From the NCBI RefSeq assembly GCF_045865695.1, contig NZ_BAACAP010000238.1:1-64000 (forward strand): DNA of 64,000 nt, written 5' to 3'. Source of the stretch: Scytonema sp045865695. Its GTDB lineage: Bacteria > Cyanobacteriota > Cyanobacteriia > Cyanobacteriales > Nostocaceae. Position 1 is the stretch's first letter. Every line of letters begins with the position of its first letter. Below, piece by piece: positions 19,387 to 28,645 of the stretch. Position numbers and translations under genes: made by a program. A model generated the notes under the pieces. It was not told where the DNA came from and did not search any database. It saw only the letters and a program-made list of their open reading frames with translations.

Positions 19387-20478
19387 TTATACTAATGGCA
19401 AAGAAAACCGAAAAGTACTTCCCTTGTTAAGCTCGCTTTCTACCTGAATCTCACCTCGCTGTAATTCAACGAGACGCTTGGAAATAGCCAAACCCATCCC
19501 AGTCCCTGTGGGATGGCGAATGCGCGATCGCTCCGACCGCCAAAATCGATTAAAAACAAAGGGTAAATCTTCCGATTTCAAACCATGACCCGTATCGATA
19601 ACTGCAATCCATAACTTGGAAGGTTCGCTCCAAACCCGCAATGTAATAGAACCTTGTACGGTGTATCTTATTGCATTGCCAAGTAAGTTAACCAAAATCT
19701 GTTCTACTCGTTCGGGGTCGGCGGAGACTAAAGGAGGATTGGGGGGACACTCCAAACGCAGCTCTGGACCTTCTTCTAAAAGTTGATCGGAGAATCGTTT
19801 GATGAGAGAGAGGAGTAGTGGGTGTATATTGAAAGATTGTAGATTAATCGGTAAATATCCAGCTTCTGCCTTAGAAAGTTCTTGAGTATCATTAACTAAC
19901 CGATGCAATCGAGTTGTTTCTCGTGCTAATCGTTGAAACACTTCTGCTGAAGGTTCAATTGTCTCATCTGCTAAACCTTCCAAATAACCTTCTAGAATTG
20001 TCAATGGTGTTCGCAGTTCGTGAGTTAAATCTCCTACAACTTCCCGACGACGCTGTTCCACACCTTCAAGGTTTGACGCCATCCGGTTAAAGCTAATAGC
20101 AAGGCGATTTAACTCCGCGATTTCTGTTTCCGGTACTCGTGCAGTTAAATCTCCCTGACCGAACTTTTGAGTGATTTTTTCCATCTCAACAAGAGGTTGG
20201 AGGATGCGCTTAGCGACTATATAACTTAAACCACTTGCTACAGTAGCACTCGTGAGTAATGACCACCAAGCCCCCCACATTGAGGTAACTTCAAACTCTT
20301 CTACTAGCTCGGAGCGAATTTTACCGATGTCAAACCCTCGGCCTTCCAAACGTTGTAAGTGCAGATCGAAAACATGGAATGAGAATAACTTACTAACTAT
20401 GACTAAAGTACTTAGCCCAGCTAGCATCACAACAATATGGGAAAATAATAATCGGTATTGTAGGCTCAGTTTACTCAC
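19387..20478 (-). CDS. Membrane sensor histidine kinase (BaeS-like)
   Basis: 363 aa. There are two membrane segments (about 10-30 and 70-90) flanking a short periplasmic loop, then a HAMP linker (about 90-140), the HisKA box with phospho-acceptor His153 in LTHELRTPLT, and the HATPase with the N-box NLLGNAIRY, DTGHGL and GTGMGLAIS. It is an apparently complete class-I kinase that should phosphorylate an OmpR-type regulator. The start is GTG at 20478, overlapping the ancestral TGA of the response-regulator gene (GTGA), so the two were once translationally coupled. The regulator is now broken (next entry), so the kinase may be orphaned or may use another partner. It faces the transposon graveyard downstream. 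Confidence 0.93.
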   Translation of the reverse strand: MSKLSLQYRLLFSHIVVMLAGLSTLVIVSKLFSFHVFDLHLQRLEGRGFDIGKIRSELVEEFEVTSMWGAWWSLLTSATVASGLSYIVAKRILQPLVEMEKITQKFGQGDLTARVPETEIAELNRLAISFNRMASNLEGVEQRRREVVGDLTHELRTPLTILEGYLEGLADETIEPSAEVFQRLARETTRLHRLVNDTQELSKAEAGYLPINLQSFNIHPLLLSLIKRFSDQLLEEGPELRLECPPNPPLVSADPERVEQILVNLLGNAIRYTVQGSITLRVWSEPSKLWIAVIDTGHGLKSEDLPFVFNRFWRSERSRIRHPTGTGMGLAISKRLVELQRGEIQVESELNKGSTFRFSLPLV

Positions 20479-20845
20479 AATTTGTCTTGAACAACGGTGT
20501 TTTCAAATTTATAACCGATCCGATCGCAGTTTTGATAAAGGTTGGATTGGCTGGATCGGGTTCTATTTTTTTTCTGAGTCGTGCGATCTGGGTATCAACA
20601 ACCCGCTCATCTCCATAGAAGTTACTACCCCAAAGTTTATCAATTAATTGAGTTCGATTCCAAACCCGACCGGGATAACTCATAAATGTTGCGTCTCAAG
20701 AGTGCTCGCACGCGAGCTACTAGTTCTTTGGGACTGAAAGGCTTGACTACATAGTCATCAGATCCTGTCGATAAACCGATAACGCGATCGCGTTCTTCTT
20801 CCCTTCGCTGTCAACATGAGTATGTAAGGCTCTTTAGAGATTTAC
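20475..20845 (-). pseudogene. OmpR-family response regulator, degraded
   Basis: Three pieces of one regulator are visible in different frames. The end of the receiver domain is present (EPYILMLTA, then after a frameshift GLSTGSDDYVVKPFSPKELVARVRALLRR), the middle linker and the first part of the winged helix are missing, and the end of the DNA-binding domain follows (PGRVWNRTQLIDKLWG, RVVDTQIARLRKKIEPDP). A further shift near 20510-20520 precedes the original C-terminus (GYKFE, ending TGA at 20475-20477). The N-terminal phospho-acceptor half is absent. 20846-21082 contains no gene. Confidence 0.88.
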
Positions 20846-21112
20846 TCCTGTGTAATCAAAAAGCGTAGTTAACCGTACTCAACCATAACATGATTGTTTT
20901 CCTTCTCCTAGTCACGCGCTTTATCTAGAGTCTTCGTTAAAAGCCTCTTTCGTTTCATTTAAATCAATTCCATCATGCAACAAAGTTTCAAAAATTAAAT
21001 ACGAGACCTATAGTCGCGAATTCTATCTGATAGAGCAGTCGTAAATTTCTTACAAATGATTTAGGATAGCTGTATTATCAAGGTGTATATTTTTGACTCT
21101 TTGAGGCTGGAG

Positions 21113-22267
21113 ATGGAACCTTTAAATTTCATGAAGCTACTAGAGAATTCAATCAATGAACCAGGCTTAGGGTGGACTCTCTGTTTTATAGGAGAAGATC
21201 AATCAAAAAAGCTTGCAGAACTTACGCAAGAATTGAGAGGAGAATTTTCTCAAACAGGTGATGGTAAAGAGATTTTATCTGGTTTTTCATATTGGGGAAT
21301 AGGTCCAACAATAGCTTGGAACAACGCTTGTCACGACCGATTTTATCTCGTTATGAAGGAGAGTATTGAGTCCTTTAGATATCGATGGTCTCAACTTCAT
21401 TCCAATAGAATAGGAGATCGAAAATATCATTATGTTAGTTTAGGTATTGGCACAGGAGAAAAAGACAAAAGTATTTTAAATTTATTACTCAATTCAAATC
21501 CCGATCTAATTTATTTTCCCGTTGATATGAGTTCGGAAATGTTAAGGATAGGTGTTCAACAAGCAATTCAAGAAACAAAATTAAAAGGAAATCATGTATT
21601 TCCTATTCAAATAGACTTTTCACTTGAGAGAAATATTATTGAGTTACGTAAATTATTTGACGAAATCCTCAACAATAATCCTGTTATTTTTTCTCTGCTT
21701 GGAAACACGTTAGCAAATTTTCAAAGAGACACAGAGCTTCTACAATCTCTTTCTAAACTCATGCGCTCTGACGATAAATTTCTTATAGAAGTAGCGATGA
21801 CTGAAGACTTAAATGAAGAAGCTGCTCAAAAAGCAACTAAAGAGTACGAGAATGCTAAGTCTTTTAGAGAATTTGTCACAAGTGCATTACTCCAAAACAC
21901 TGACTTACATATTGATTTAAATAGCGTGTCATTTGAAGGCTACGTAGAGACAGATAGAGCAATTCTCATAAAAATACTCTATCGCAACTTAACTGGAAAA
22001 AAAATTGATGTGATGTTACCAGATCGCTCAGTTATAAATTTTGAAGATCGAGATACAATTCGTTTATATTTAACTCGTAAATACACTTCATCTGGCATTC
22101 ATAAATGTATATCAGACAGTAACCTTATAGTTGTTGATAGCATACATACATTATTAGAACCCCGTTTCAAAAATGGATTTGGCATGGCGTTAATATTGGT
22201 ATCTCCTGATACTTCAAGTATTAATAAAAATTCTCAAATAGCTGATAATATATGGTCTAAGAGATAA
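21113..22267 (+). CDS. EgtD-like (Methyltransf_33) SAM-dependent methyltransferase
   Basis: About 384 aa from ATG 21113, which has a GAGG six bases upstream; a GTG at 21083 in the same frame is the alternative. The fold signature VSLGIGTGEKDKSIL, FPVDMSSEMLRIG and FSLLGNTLANF matches the histidine N-alpha-methyltransferase (EgtD)/DUF2260 family. EgtD trimethylates histidine on the way to ergothioneine, but no EgtB-like partner is present here, and the C-terminal half is divergent. The substrate is therefore unknown. The gene is AT-rich compared with its neighbours and stands alone between a dead regulator and a repeat, which may point to transfer. Confidence 0.75.
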   Translation: MEPLNFMKLLENSINEPGLGWTLCFIGEDQSKKLAELTQELRGEFSQTGDGKEILSGFSYWGIGPTIAWNNACHDRFYLVMKESIESFRYRWSQLHSNRIGDRKYHYVSLGIGTGEKDKSILNLLLNSNPDLIYFPVDMSSEMLRIGVQQAIQETKLKGNHVFPIQIDFSLERNIIELRKLFDEILNNNPVIFSLLGNTLANFQRDTELLQSLSKLMRSDDKFLIEVAMTEDLNEEAAQKATKEYENAKSFREFVTSALLQNTDLHIDLNSVSFEGYVETDRAILIKILYRNLTGKKIDVMLPDRSVINFEDRDTIRLYLTRKYTSSGIHKCISDSNLIVVDSIHTLLEPRFKNGFGMALILVSPDTSSINKNSQIADNIWSKR

Positions 22268-22294
22268 AATTTTAGATAAGCGTAAATACATAAA

Positions 22295-22446
22295 TATAGC
22301 AATCCTACTTAATTTGTGAAATATAAGTAGGGTGGCAATACTACTCGGTTAAGTAGGGTGAGCATTGCCCACCAAAAGCTATAGTGGTGGGCAATGCCCA
22401 CCCTACAGTACTTAAAATTGTTTATAGATGATTTAGGATTGCTATA
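22295..22446. repeat. MITE-like repeat containing a GTGGGC...GCCCAC hairpin
   Basis: Perfect 13-bp inverted ends (tatagcaatccta / taggattgctata) enclose a core with two inverted stretches, gtagggtgagcattgcccacc and ggtgggcaatgcccacccta. Related core sequences recur at about 28550-28577 and 38053-38281, so this is a dispersed family. Confidence 0.65.
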
Positions 22447-22462
22447 GTAGATAATATTAAGT

Positions 22463-23068
22463 ATGAAAGTATTAGTAACATTAATTACATTTTTTCCTTT
22501 ACTTCTTGGATTTATTCTAGCTACGGTCTGGTGGACTAAGGAAAGAAATTTTGAGCCATTACTGACCGCTCTTGGATTGTTAGCAACAATTACAGGAATT
22601 TTTGCCGAACGATGGGCATCAGCTTATGAAAAGAGGATAGAGTTTCTGCGTGCCTTACTCAACGAGTGCAGATCGAATGAGGCAATTCTATCCGATCGCC
22701 GATTTAACTCCAACTCTCATCAGTCAGGACGACCGATAGTTTTTCCGCGATTGATCGTGTCAGTTACCGAAACTGCACTTGCATCTGGTGTTTTTGCAGA
22801 ACGTAAAGATAGAGAGTTATTTTCGCTCCTACACCAATGGCGGCATACTGTAAATGAGTTCAACCGTAGATTAGATATTACTGAATTGCGTGTATTTACG
22901 AACCCTTTGCCACAAGAGATTGACTCGCTATATAAAGCTCTACAAGAATCTAAAGAGTTTAATGATGCCATAACTTTAACACGCAACATCGCGTCTATTA
23001 TATCTACTCAATATCCAGAGAAAATAAGACCGTTTGGAGTATTGCTATCAAACCTAAATAAAAATTAG
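22463..23068 (+). CDS. Hypothetical membrane-anchored protein
   Basis: 201 aa. I do not recognise the family. The N-terminus has two hydrophobic segments (about 4-22, FFPLLLGFILATVWW, and about 33-48, LLTALGLLATITGIF) followed by a soluble, mostly helical region of about 150 residues with many Arg/Glu. The helices look like a sensor or scaffold segment but contain no catalytic motif that I can see. It is alone, with a MITE-like repeat directly upstream that may carry or disturb its promoter. Confidence 0.6.
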   Translation: MKVLVTLITFFPLLLGFILATVWWTKERNFEPLLTALGLLATITGIFAERWASAYEKRIEFLRALLNECRSNEAILSDRRFNSNSHQSGRPIVFPRLIVSVTETALASGVFAERKDRELFSLLHQWRHTVNEFNRRLDITELRVFTNPLPQEIDSLYKALQESKEFNDAITLTRNIASIISTQYPEKIRPFGVLLSNLNKN

Positions 23069-23108
23069 TACTGCGAGCGACATAATTGATTGAACATGAA
23101 AACGATTT

Positions 23109-23804
23109 TTAAGTTATAGTTTCTGGATCTATTCCCAATCTTCGCAACTCATCGGCTAATCTTTGAGCGCGTTGTTCGGCTAGTGCAACTCTTTCTTCTG
23201 GCGTTGGGTATCTGATACCTTGGCGATCGTACCAGTATAACCAATCCCGCGTAATTCCTAAATATGTTCCCCGTTCGCAACCAATTCCCAATCCTACCTC
23301 TTCTAACCACACTGGACTTCCTGGCTGTAAAATATATGTGCCATTTATCAAACGAAAAACTTCAAACGTTGTCTTTCTACGACGGCGAGGGTTGTAAATG
23401 ACATAGTATAAAATATCCAGTTTTTCATAAAGTTTTCGTTTACCAATATATTCCTCTCCAGATGTACCGTAAGGAACTATCTCAAGTACCATAATTGGTG
23501 CAACTTGTTCTATCCAGGACACGTAACACAAACGTAAGTCTTCGTATTCATAATCATCTATGACTCTTTGAGTTCCAACACTCAAAAATGCATCTGGTAC
23601 AGCAGGAAGTTCATTGGGGTCGTAAAAAATTCCCATACTGATGCCAAAACACCAATCTGTACGGTTTGTCCACACTGCCGCAAGCACAGAATTCAGTAAA
23701 CTAGGTACTAAATTTTGCAATTCATCGTCTGTAGGAGTAACATCTGAACTGACTAAATCCATGGGAGAGGGTAAACTGTCCCATGAAGGCTCCTCTAATA
23801 TCAT
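23109..23804 (-). CDS. Uma2-family (DUF820) PD-(D/E)XK-like protein
   Basis: 231 aa. The DUF820/Uma2 core is visible: VPDAFL, then MVLEIV and a conserved GKRKLYEKL stretch, equivalent to the D...ExV...K nuclease-like residues. The C-terminus is a short helical tail (LAEQRAQRLADELRRLGIDPE). Members are greatly expanded in cyanobacteria and their role is unsettled. A paralogue ends 21 bp upstream on the same strand, so the pair arose by tandem duplication and is probably co-transcribed. Confidence 0.88.
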   Translation of the reverse strand: MILEEPSWDSLPSPMDLVSSDVTPTDDELQNLVPSLLNSVLAAVWTNRTDWCFGISMGIFYDPNELPAVPDAFLSVGTQRVIDDYEYEDLRLCYVSWIEQVAPIMVLEIVPYGTSGEEYIGKRKLYEKLDILYYVIYNPRRRRKTTFEVFRLINGTYILQPGSPVWLEEVGLGIGCERGTYLGITRDWLYWYDRQGIRYPTPEERVALAEQRAQRLADELRRLGIDPETIT

Positions 23805-23825
23805 TTACATAACCTCAGAACACGA

Positions 23826-24527
23826 TTAATTTAGCGTATCTGGATCTATTCCTAAAGAGCGTAACTCCTCGGCTAACCTTTTAGCACGTTGTTCGGCAGT
23901 AGTAGCGCGTTGTTCAGCAGTAGTAGCTTGTTCTTCTGGTGTTAAATATCTGACTCCTTGTTGGTCATACCAATATAACCAGTCACGAGTAATACCCAGG
24001 TGCGTTCCTCTTTCATAACCAATTCCCAATCCTATCTCTTCCAACCACACTGGGTTTCCTTTCTGTTTAACATATTCACCATTTACCAAACGATAAACGT
24101 CCAAAGGAGGTTTGTTAGGACGGATAGGATTGTAGATAACATAGTATAAAATTCCTAACTTGGCATAGAAGTCTTTTTTCTTCGTATACTCCCCACGTCG
24201 TTTTTTAGAAACAACCTCTAGCACCATAATTGGGAGTACTTTTTCCTCCCATAGCAAGTAGCTCAAGCGTAAGTTTTCATTAATAATGCGACGGACACCT
24301 AAACTCAAAAATCCATCTGGTACGACAGGGGGTAAGTCGGGATCGTAGTAAACCCCCATGTCCACTCCGAAAAACCAATCCATTCGGCTAGCCCATATCC
24401 AAGCCAAAATTGTTTTGAGAAAACCTGGAATTAAATCTTGCAGTTCATTATCTACAGGAGTATCGTCAGAATCAGGTAAATCCTCTGCTGAAGGCAGGCA
24501 ATTGAATAATGGTTTGTACTCTAACAT
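23826..24527 (-). CDS. Uma2-family (DUF820) protein, tandem paralogue
   Basis: 233 aa, clearly homologous along its length to the next gene downstream (WLEEIGLGIGYERGTHLGITRDWLYWYD). It has VPDGFL, MVLEVVSKKRRGEYTKKKDFYAKLGILYYV and a C-terminal tail in which the seven-residue unit ATTAEQR occurs twice, a small internal duplication missing in the paralogue. The catalytic-type Asp, Glu and Lys positions are kept. Function in the cell is unknown. Confidence 0.88.
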   Translation of the reverse strand: MLEYKPLFNCLPSAEDLPDSDDTPVDNELQDLIPGFLKTILAWIWASRMDWFFGVDMGVYYDPDLPPVVPDGFLSLGVRRIINENLRLSYLLWEEKVLPIMVLEVVSKKRRGEYTKKKDFYAKLGILYYVIYNPIRPNKPPLDVYRLVNGEYVKQKGNPVWLEEIGLGIGYERGTHLGITRDWLYWYDQQGVRYLTPEEQATTAEQRATTAEQRAKRLAEELRSLGIDPDTLN

Positions 24528-24595
24528 AATGGAACAGCGAGAAACTTATGAATTGATGATATCTAAGGATAGTAGTTAGTAGTGAGTGGCTAGCG

Positions 24596-24656
24596 ATCGC
24601 TGGTCAGGTGGTCACTGGTCAGGTGGTCACTGGTCACTGGTCAGGTGGTCACTGGT
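24596..24656 (+). repeat. Heptamer array (ggtcact / ggtcaggt type)
   Basis: Tandem 7-8 bp units ggtcact and ggtcaggt in the leader of the CPBP protease gene, ending about 60 bp before its ATG. This is the same short-repeat family as at 27381, 35522, 44474, 45852, 48344 and 50158. Confidence 0.85.
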
Positions 24657-24718
24657 TAAACCATTCAACGCATTTTCTTGCGATAATGACTCTGCACTGG
24701 TTAGTCAAGGGAGGAAAA

Positions 24719-26353
24719 ATGAGTCACGAGCAGCCAAAATCAACGTTTGTAAGAACCGCAGGGCGGTTTATATTAATAGTTCTGACTCTGGTGACAATCT
24801 TGACTGCCGGTCAGTCTTTATTATCGAGTTGGCAGCAACCTCAGTTTCAAAGTCGTTTGGAACTTTACCAAACAAATCTTACGCTGCAAGCAGTTTCTTT
24901 GGAAACGTCGGATAGCGGTGCCAGCGTACAGCCTTTACAAGATGCAATCCTCGGTACTAAACCTCTAGATGTAGCTACACAGCAGTATCAAGAAGCAAGG
25001 AAATCGGCTCAACGTAATTTAGATAAAATTAAAACTCAACTTGCACAACTCCAGTCTCAACCAGAAACGGCTCCTGCAACCTCTCAACCTCAATCGCAAT
25101 ATCCTCCTGCAACTAACCCCAATTCCGAACAGCAACAACTGTTACAACAGTCACTGAATCAAGTGCAAAAATTAATACCTGAATTAGATTTGCGATTGGG
25201 TATTTTACAAGTGCAGCAAGGGAAAACTGATGCTGCTTTTAAAACTTGGAGTGAAGTGCAGCAAAGTTTGGGAAGCGATTCTGATTTTAGTAAGGTCGCA
25301 GCCGTTCTTTCCGGATTATGGAGCGATCCCCCTCGTCTGTTGCCTAATTCTGAACCACTCATTCAAGCTAATTTGGATGGCTGGTTTCGCTACTCTGCTC
25401 TAGAGAAACTCTATCAACTTCAGCAACGACAAGACGCCTTGACAAATTTAAAAACATCTCAACAGGAAGTTGCTGAAACAGCAATGTTGAGATTATCACT
25501 GATAGGTACTGTTCCAGTAATTGCTGCTCTTATTGGGGTAGGCTTATTGCTCTTTTTGCTCGGAGAACGTCTTGTCAAGGGAAAAGCTGCAATACTTGCT
25601 CAAAATGCAGATGTTACTTGGTCAACTCCTTGGAATGCGGAAACGATTTTGGTGGTTTTTGTCGTGGGTTTTTTCTTCACAGGACAATTCCTCGTACCTA
25701 TAGCAATCAAAGTTGTCCTTCTACCTTTGGTAAAATCAGTTCTTCCTATCAAAACTCTCGTCTCTAGCGTGCGACTTCAAGCGCTATCTGTTTTTATTAG
25801 TTATTTCTTCGTAGCATTAGGCGCTTTGTCAGTACTGTACTTAGCTATTAAGCGTTTTTTTCCACTACCAATTGGCTGGTTTCGTTTTCGGTTCAAAGAT
25901 AAATGGTTTTTATGGGGATTTGGTGGCTACTGCATAGCATTGCCTGTGGTGGTTGTTGTGTCTTTGATTAATCAACAGTTGTGGAAAGGTCAAGGCGGTA
26001 GTAATCCCCTGTTACAACTGGTGCTTGAAAGTCAGGATTCTGTAGCACTTACTATATTTTTCTCGACGGCGGCGATCGCTGCTCCTATTTTTGAAGAAAT
26101 TCTCTTTCGCGGTTTTTTGTTACCTTCCCTTACTCGTTACCTACCTGTATGGGGATCGATTCTCATCAGTAGTTTTTTGTTTGCTGCTGCTCACTTGAGC
26201 TTAGCGGAAATTCTTCCCCTGTTCTCTTTGGGCATTATACTGGGTATTGTTTATACGCGATCGCGTAACCTTCTTGCTCCCATGCTCCTCCATAGTCTTT
26301 GGAATAGCGGTACTCTTCTAAGCCTGTTTATTCTAGGCAGTCCTGGACAATAA
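24719..26353 (+). CDS. CPBP/Abi-family intramembrane metalloprotease
   Basis: 544 aa from ATG 24719, preceded by a strong GGGAGG; longer frames start inside the heptamer array and are rejected. The N-terminal part has one membrane segment (about 15-35) and a Gln-rich helical region, and the C-terminal half has about eight membrane segments with the family motifs EEILFRG near residue 459, a following FAAAHLS and HSLWNS near the end. These Glu/His positions bind the metal in Rce1-like proteases. The substrate is unknown; cyanobacterial members of this long type are common and not phage-related as far as I know. Confidence 0.9.
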   Translation: MSHEQPKSTFVRTAGRFILIVLTLVTILTAGQSLLSSWQQPQFQSRLELYQTNLTLQAVSLETSDSGASVQPLQDAILGTKPLDVATQQYQEARKSAQRNLDKIKTQLAQLQSQPETAPATSQPQSQYPPATNPNSEQQQLLQQSLNQVQKLIPELDLRLGILQVQQGKTDAAFKTWSEVQQSLGSDSDFSKVAAVLSGLWSDPPRLLPNSEPLIQANLDGWFRYSALEKLYQLQQRQDALTNLKTSQQEVAETAMLRLSLIGTVPVIAALIGVGLLLFLLGERLVKGKAAILAQNADVTWSTPWNAETILVVFVVGFFFTGQFLVPIAIKVVLLPLVKSVLPIKTLVSSVRLQALSVFISYFFVALGALSVLYLAIKRFFPLPIGWFRFRFKDKWFLWGFGGYCIALPVVVVVSLINQQLWKGQGGSNPLLQLVLESQDSVALTIFFSTAAIAAPIFEEILFRGFLLPSLTRYLPVWGSILISSFLFAAAHLSLAEILPLFSLGIILGIVYTRSRNLLAPMLLHSLWNSGTLLSLFILGSPGQ

Positions 26354-27102
26354 GTCTTTCTATTTGCCAACTTTATCAATTCTTTGCTAAAGCTTTTACA
26401 AAAATTTACTCATCCACCTTGGTGTTTAATGTCAGTAAATGCTACCTTAGAGCAAATGTGCTAAAGTTGACATTGGCTTAGCAGCTACGTGAAATCAACA
26501 GTGAAGTAGTCACGCTAGAATAGTTCTATCTATTCATGGGTGTAGTGTTGTTAGATGGCATGAATAGCTAAAACCGATCCCCTTGTATATTCACCGTTCT
26601 ATATGAAAACGATGAGTAAGCAAAGAATCATAGAGTTAGTGCTATTTTATCGACTTGGTATCCTAGCTTATAGGAGATCGCTTTAAAGTAAAATATCTAC
26701 ACCAGTATTTTTATCACTGTAGAAATATAAAAAGAATCCGGAGAGAACACAACCTGACTAGTAAAAAGTACTAAGGTATTTGTATTTTTACGACTATATA
26801 TGGCTAATTCTCTATCAAAAAACTATGCAGCATGAGTTGCTGCAAAAACGCTTCGCCGGATTTTCTAGCTAAAGTAAAGATAAGAGAGTTACGAAGGAGT
26901 ACAGCTTCAGCTAAGTCTAAGACTGTCAGTTTATCGTGTCTTTAGCGTTCGCTATGCATTGCTAAGACGCTATTTTCTCGTACCTATCTTTCTTTTAAGT
27001 GCTTCTACCATCACAGCTTGTTAAGTCAATCAAAATTCTTAACTCGCTAAAACTTATTAGGTCTTACTTATACATTACTCATAAAGCAAAGGAACTAAAC
27101 CC
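26354..27102. other. Long intergenic region without a recognised gene
   Basis: No frame over 60 codons, no tRNA-like arm and no repeat array were seen. It is AT-rich, with a small palindromic stretch near 26865. It could hold a promoter or an untranslated leader for the TM2 gene, or an unknown small RNA, but I cannot support one. Confidence 0.4.
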
Positions 27103-27378
27103 ATGGCTAAACTCAGCCCCAGTCATGCTACCAAACAACTTTTAGCTGGATACTGCGGTATTATCTTTGGAGGTTTTGGTATCCATAAATTTATTCTTGG
27201 GTATGCTCCAGAAGGATTTATCATGCTCATTATTTCATTAGTTGGTAGTTATTTTACCTATGGCTTGACATTACTCATTATGCAGCTTGTTGGTTTAATC
27301 GAAGGCATGATTTATTTGAACAAATCGCATGATGAGTTTGTGAGTACTTATTTCCTAAATAGACAGGGCTGGTTTTAA
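27103..27378 (+). CDS. TM2-domain membrane protein
   Basis: 91 aa. It has two hydrophobic helices separated by a short turn, with the TM2 signature GGFGIHKFILGYAPEGFIM and a final GLIEGMIYL. The function of TM2 proteins in bacteria is unknown. A close paralogue lies 250 bp downstream on the same strand. A CCAGTGA array starts three bases after the stop codon. Confidence 0.88.
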   Translation: MAKLSPSHATKQLLAGYCGIIFGGFGIHKFILGYAPEGFIMLIISLVGSYFTYGLTLLIMQLVGLIEGMIYLNKSHDEFVSTYFLNRQGWF

Positions 27379-27380
27379 TC

Positions 27381-27417
27381 AGTGACCAGTGACCAGTGAC
27401 CAGTGACCAGTGACCAG
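27381..27417 (+). repeat. CCAGTGA heptamer array (5 units)
   Basis: Five nearly perfect tandem agtgacc units directly behind the TM2 stop codon, followed by a degenerate tail to about 27480 that includes gatgcccaatgcccag. Confidence 0.9.
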
Positions 27418-27629
27418 GGGGATAAGGAAAAATAACTCCTAATTTTCCCGATGCCCAATGCCCAGTTATTCGGTCACTAGTTTTCCTGCCTAATACACTA
27501 TACTCTTTCTCGACTCTTTCATCCCAATCAGGATGTTTATGCAAAATTTAAGTGATTATACGGTTTGTAGGTAAAAAACTCAACGTTAGCATTGTGTCGT
27601 CAGATGAGAAATACAGGAGTTGAACTCAA

Positions 27630-27893
27630 ATGTCGAATGGAATCTCAAGCGATGCTAGCAAAAAAACAGCTGCTGGTATTTGTGGCATCCTTATTGGAGC
27701 TTTAGGTGTTCATAAATTTATTCTTGGTTATAACACCGAAGGGATTATTATGCTGCTTGTTTCGTTACTAACGTGTGGTATCGGAGCACCATTCATGGGC
27801 ATTCTCGGTTTGGTTGAGGGCATTATGTATTTAACCAAAACTGATGAAGAATTTATCAATACTTACATAGTGAATAAAAAGAAATGGCTTTAA
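27630..27893 (+). CDS. TM2-domain membrane protein, paralogue
   Basis: 87 aa, with the same fold as the upstream gene (IGALGVHKFILGYNTEGIIM, LGLVEGIMYLTKTDEEFINTY). A GGAG lies about 12 bases before the ATG. Together the two genes look like a tandem duplication later split by repeat DNA. Topology predicts both termini on the same side, with the charged tail cytoplasmic. Confidence 0.88.
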   Translation: MSNGISSDASKKTAAGICGILIGALGVHKFILGYNTEGIIMLLVSLLTCGIGAPFMGILGLVEGIMYLTKTDEEFINTYIVNKKKWL

Positions 27894-27986
27894 CTATTTT
27901 GAAAGTCAAAATATAATGTTCGTATGTAAATTTAATAAATATGGGAAAAAAATTTCCCATTCATCGTCTCAGTATAAACAAAGTAG

Positions 27987-28475
27987 GTGTTGAAATTATC
28001 TCCATTTCCTCTATCATACCAATGTCAAATTGTTCGTTGGGGTCTACTTGGATTTTGTAGTACCCCTTTATTAGGAACGCTATTCTACAATCGTGGTTAT
28101 AGAATAGCGTTCTTAGTTTGTCCAATTCGGCACTTCACTGGTATTCCGTGTCCAACATGCGGTATGACTCGTTCTTTTATGGCGATCGCACGCGGAGATT
28201 TAGAACGAGCAATATCAGAAAATGTGTTTGGTCCTATTTTGTTTACTAGCTTTTTAATTGCAGTTATTCATGTTGCTATAGAGTTACTATTAAAACGCAG
28301 AATAATTTCGTTCTATTGTCAAATTTTTAAAAGCAAAAAATTCTATTTTATAGGAGTTTCAATAGCTTTCTTATACTACTTTTTGCGTTTGTATAGCTTA
28401 TTTCAGACAGGAGAACTCTATATTTCTTTCAAGCACTCTCCTCTCGGTCAATTTCTTTTTTCTGTAAACAGTTAG
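27987..28475 (+). CDS. DUF2752 membrane protein
   Basis: 162 aa from GTG 27987. The DUF2752 hallmark is IRHFTGIPCPTCGMTRSFMAIARGD (shown in two parts: the CPxCG motif near residue 55, then TRSF), followed by NxFGPILF. About four hydrophobic segments are present. The family is common beside TM2 genes and small membrane proteins in bacteria, and the same context occurs here. Function is unknown; the CPxCG pair could bind metal or be redox active. Confidence 0.85.
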   Translation: MLKLSPFPLSYQCQIVRWGLLGFCSTPLLGTLFYNRGYRIAFLVCPIRHFTGIPCPTCGMTRSFMAIARGDLERAISENVFGPILFTSFLIAVIHVAIELLLKRRIISFYCQIFKSKKFYFIGVSIAFLYYFLRLYSLFQTGELYISFKHSPLGQFLFSVNS

Positions 28476-28502
28476 CTCTCCGACTTCTTAGAGAAGTCAG
28501 AG
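28476..28502 (+). terminator. Hairpin behind the DUF2752 gene
   Basis: ctctccgacttc ttaga gaagtcagag forms a stem of about 11 pairs with a bulge directly after the stop codon. There is no clear T-run, so this may stabilise the 3' end rather than terminate. Confidence 0.45.
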
Positions 28503-28645
28503 ATCTGAAAATGTTTTAGTAGTAGATAGGGCTATGCCGTACAAAAGAATTAGTGGTGGGCATTGCCCACCCTACGTAGAAAATTTCACATATGATTTCT
28601 ATGACTGTGTTAATGTTGATTAGATAAACAGTATTTACTGATATT

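Noticed and set aside
24608..24718. Upstream starts for the CPBP protease gene
   Set aside because: These codons lie in the ggtcact array; a strong GGGAGG precedes ATG 24719.
26354..27102. tRNA, tmRNA or 6S RNA gene in the 750-bp gap
   Set aside because: No T-arm consensus or tag-peptide-like frame was found; nothing specific can be supported by reading alone.
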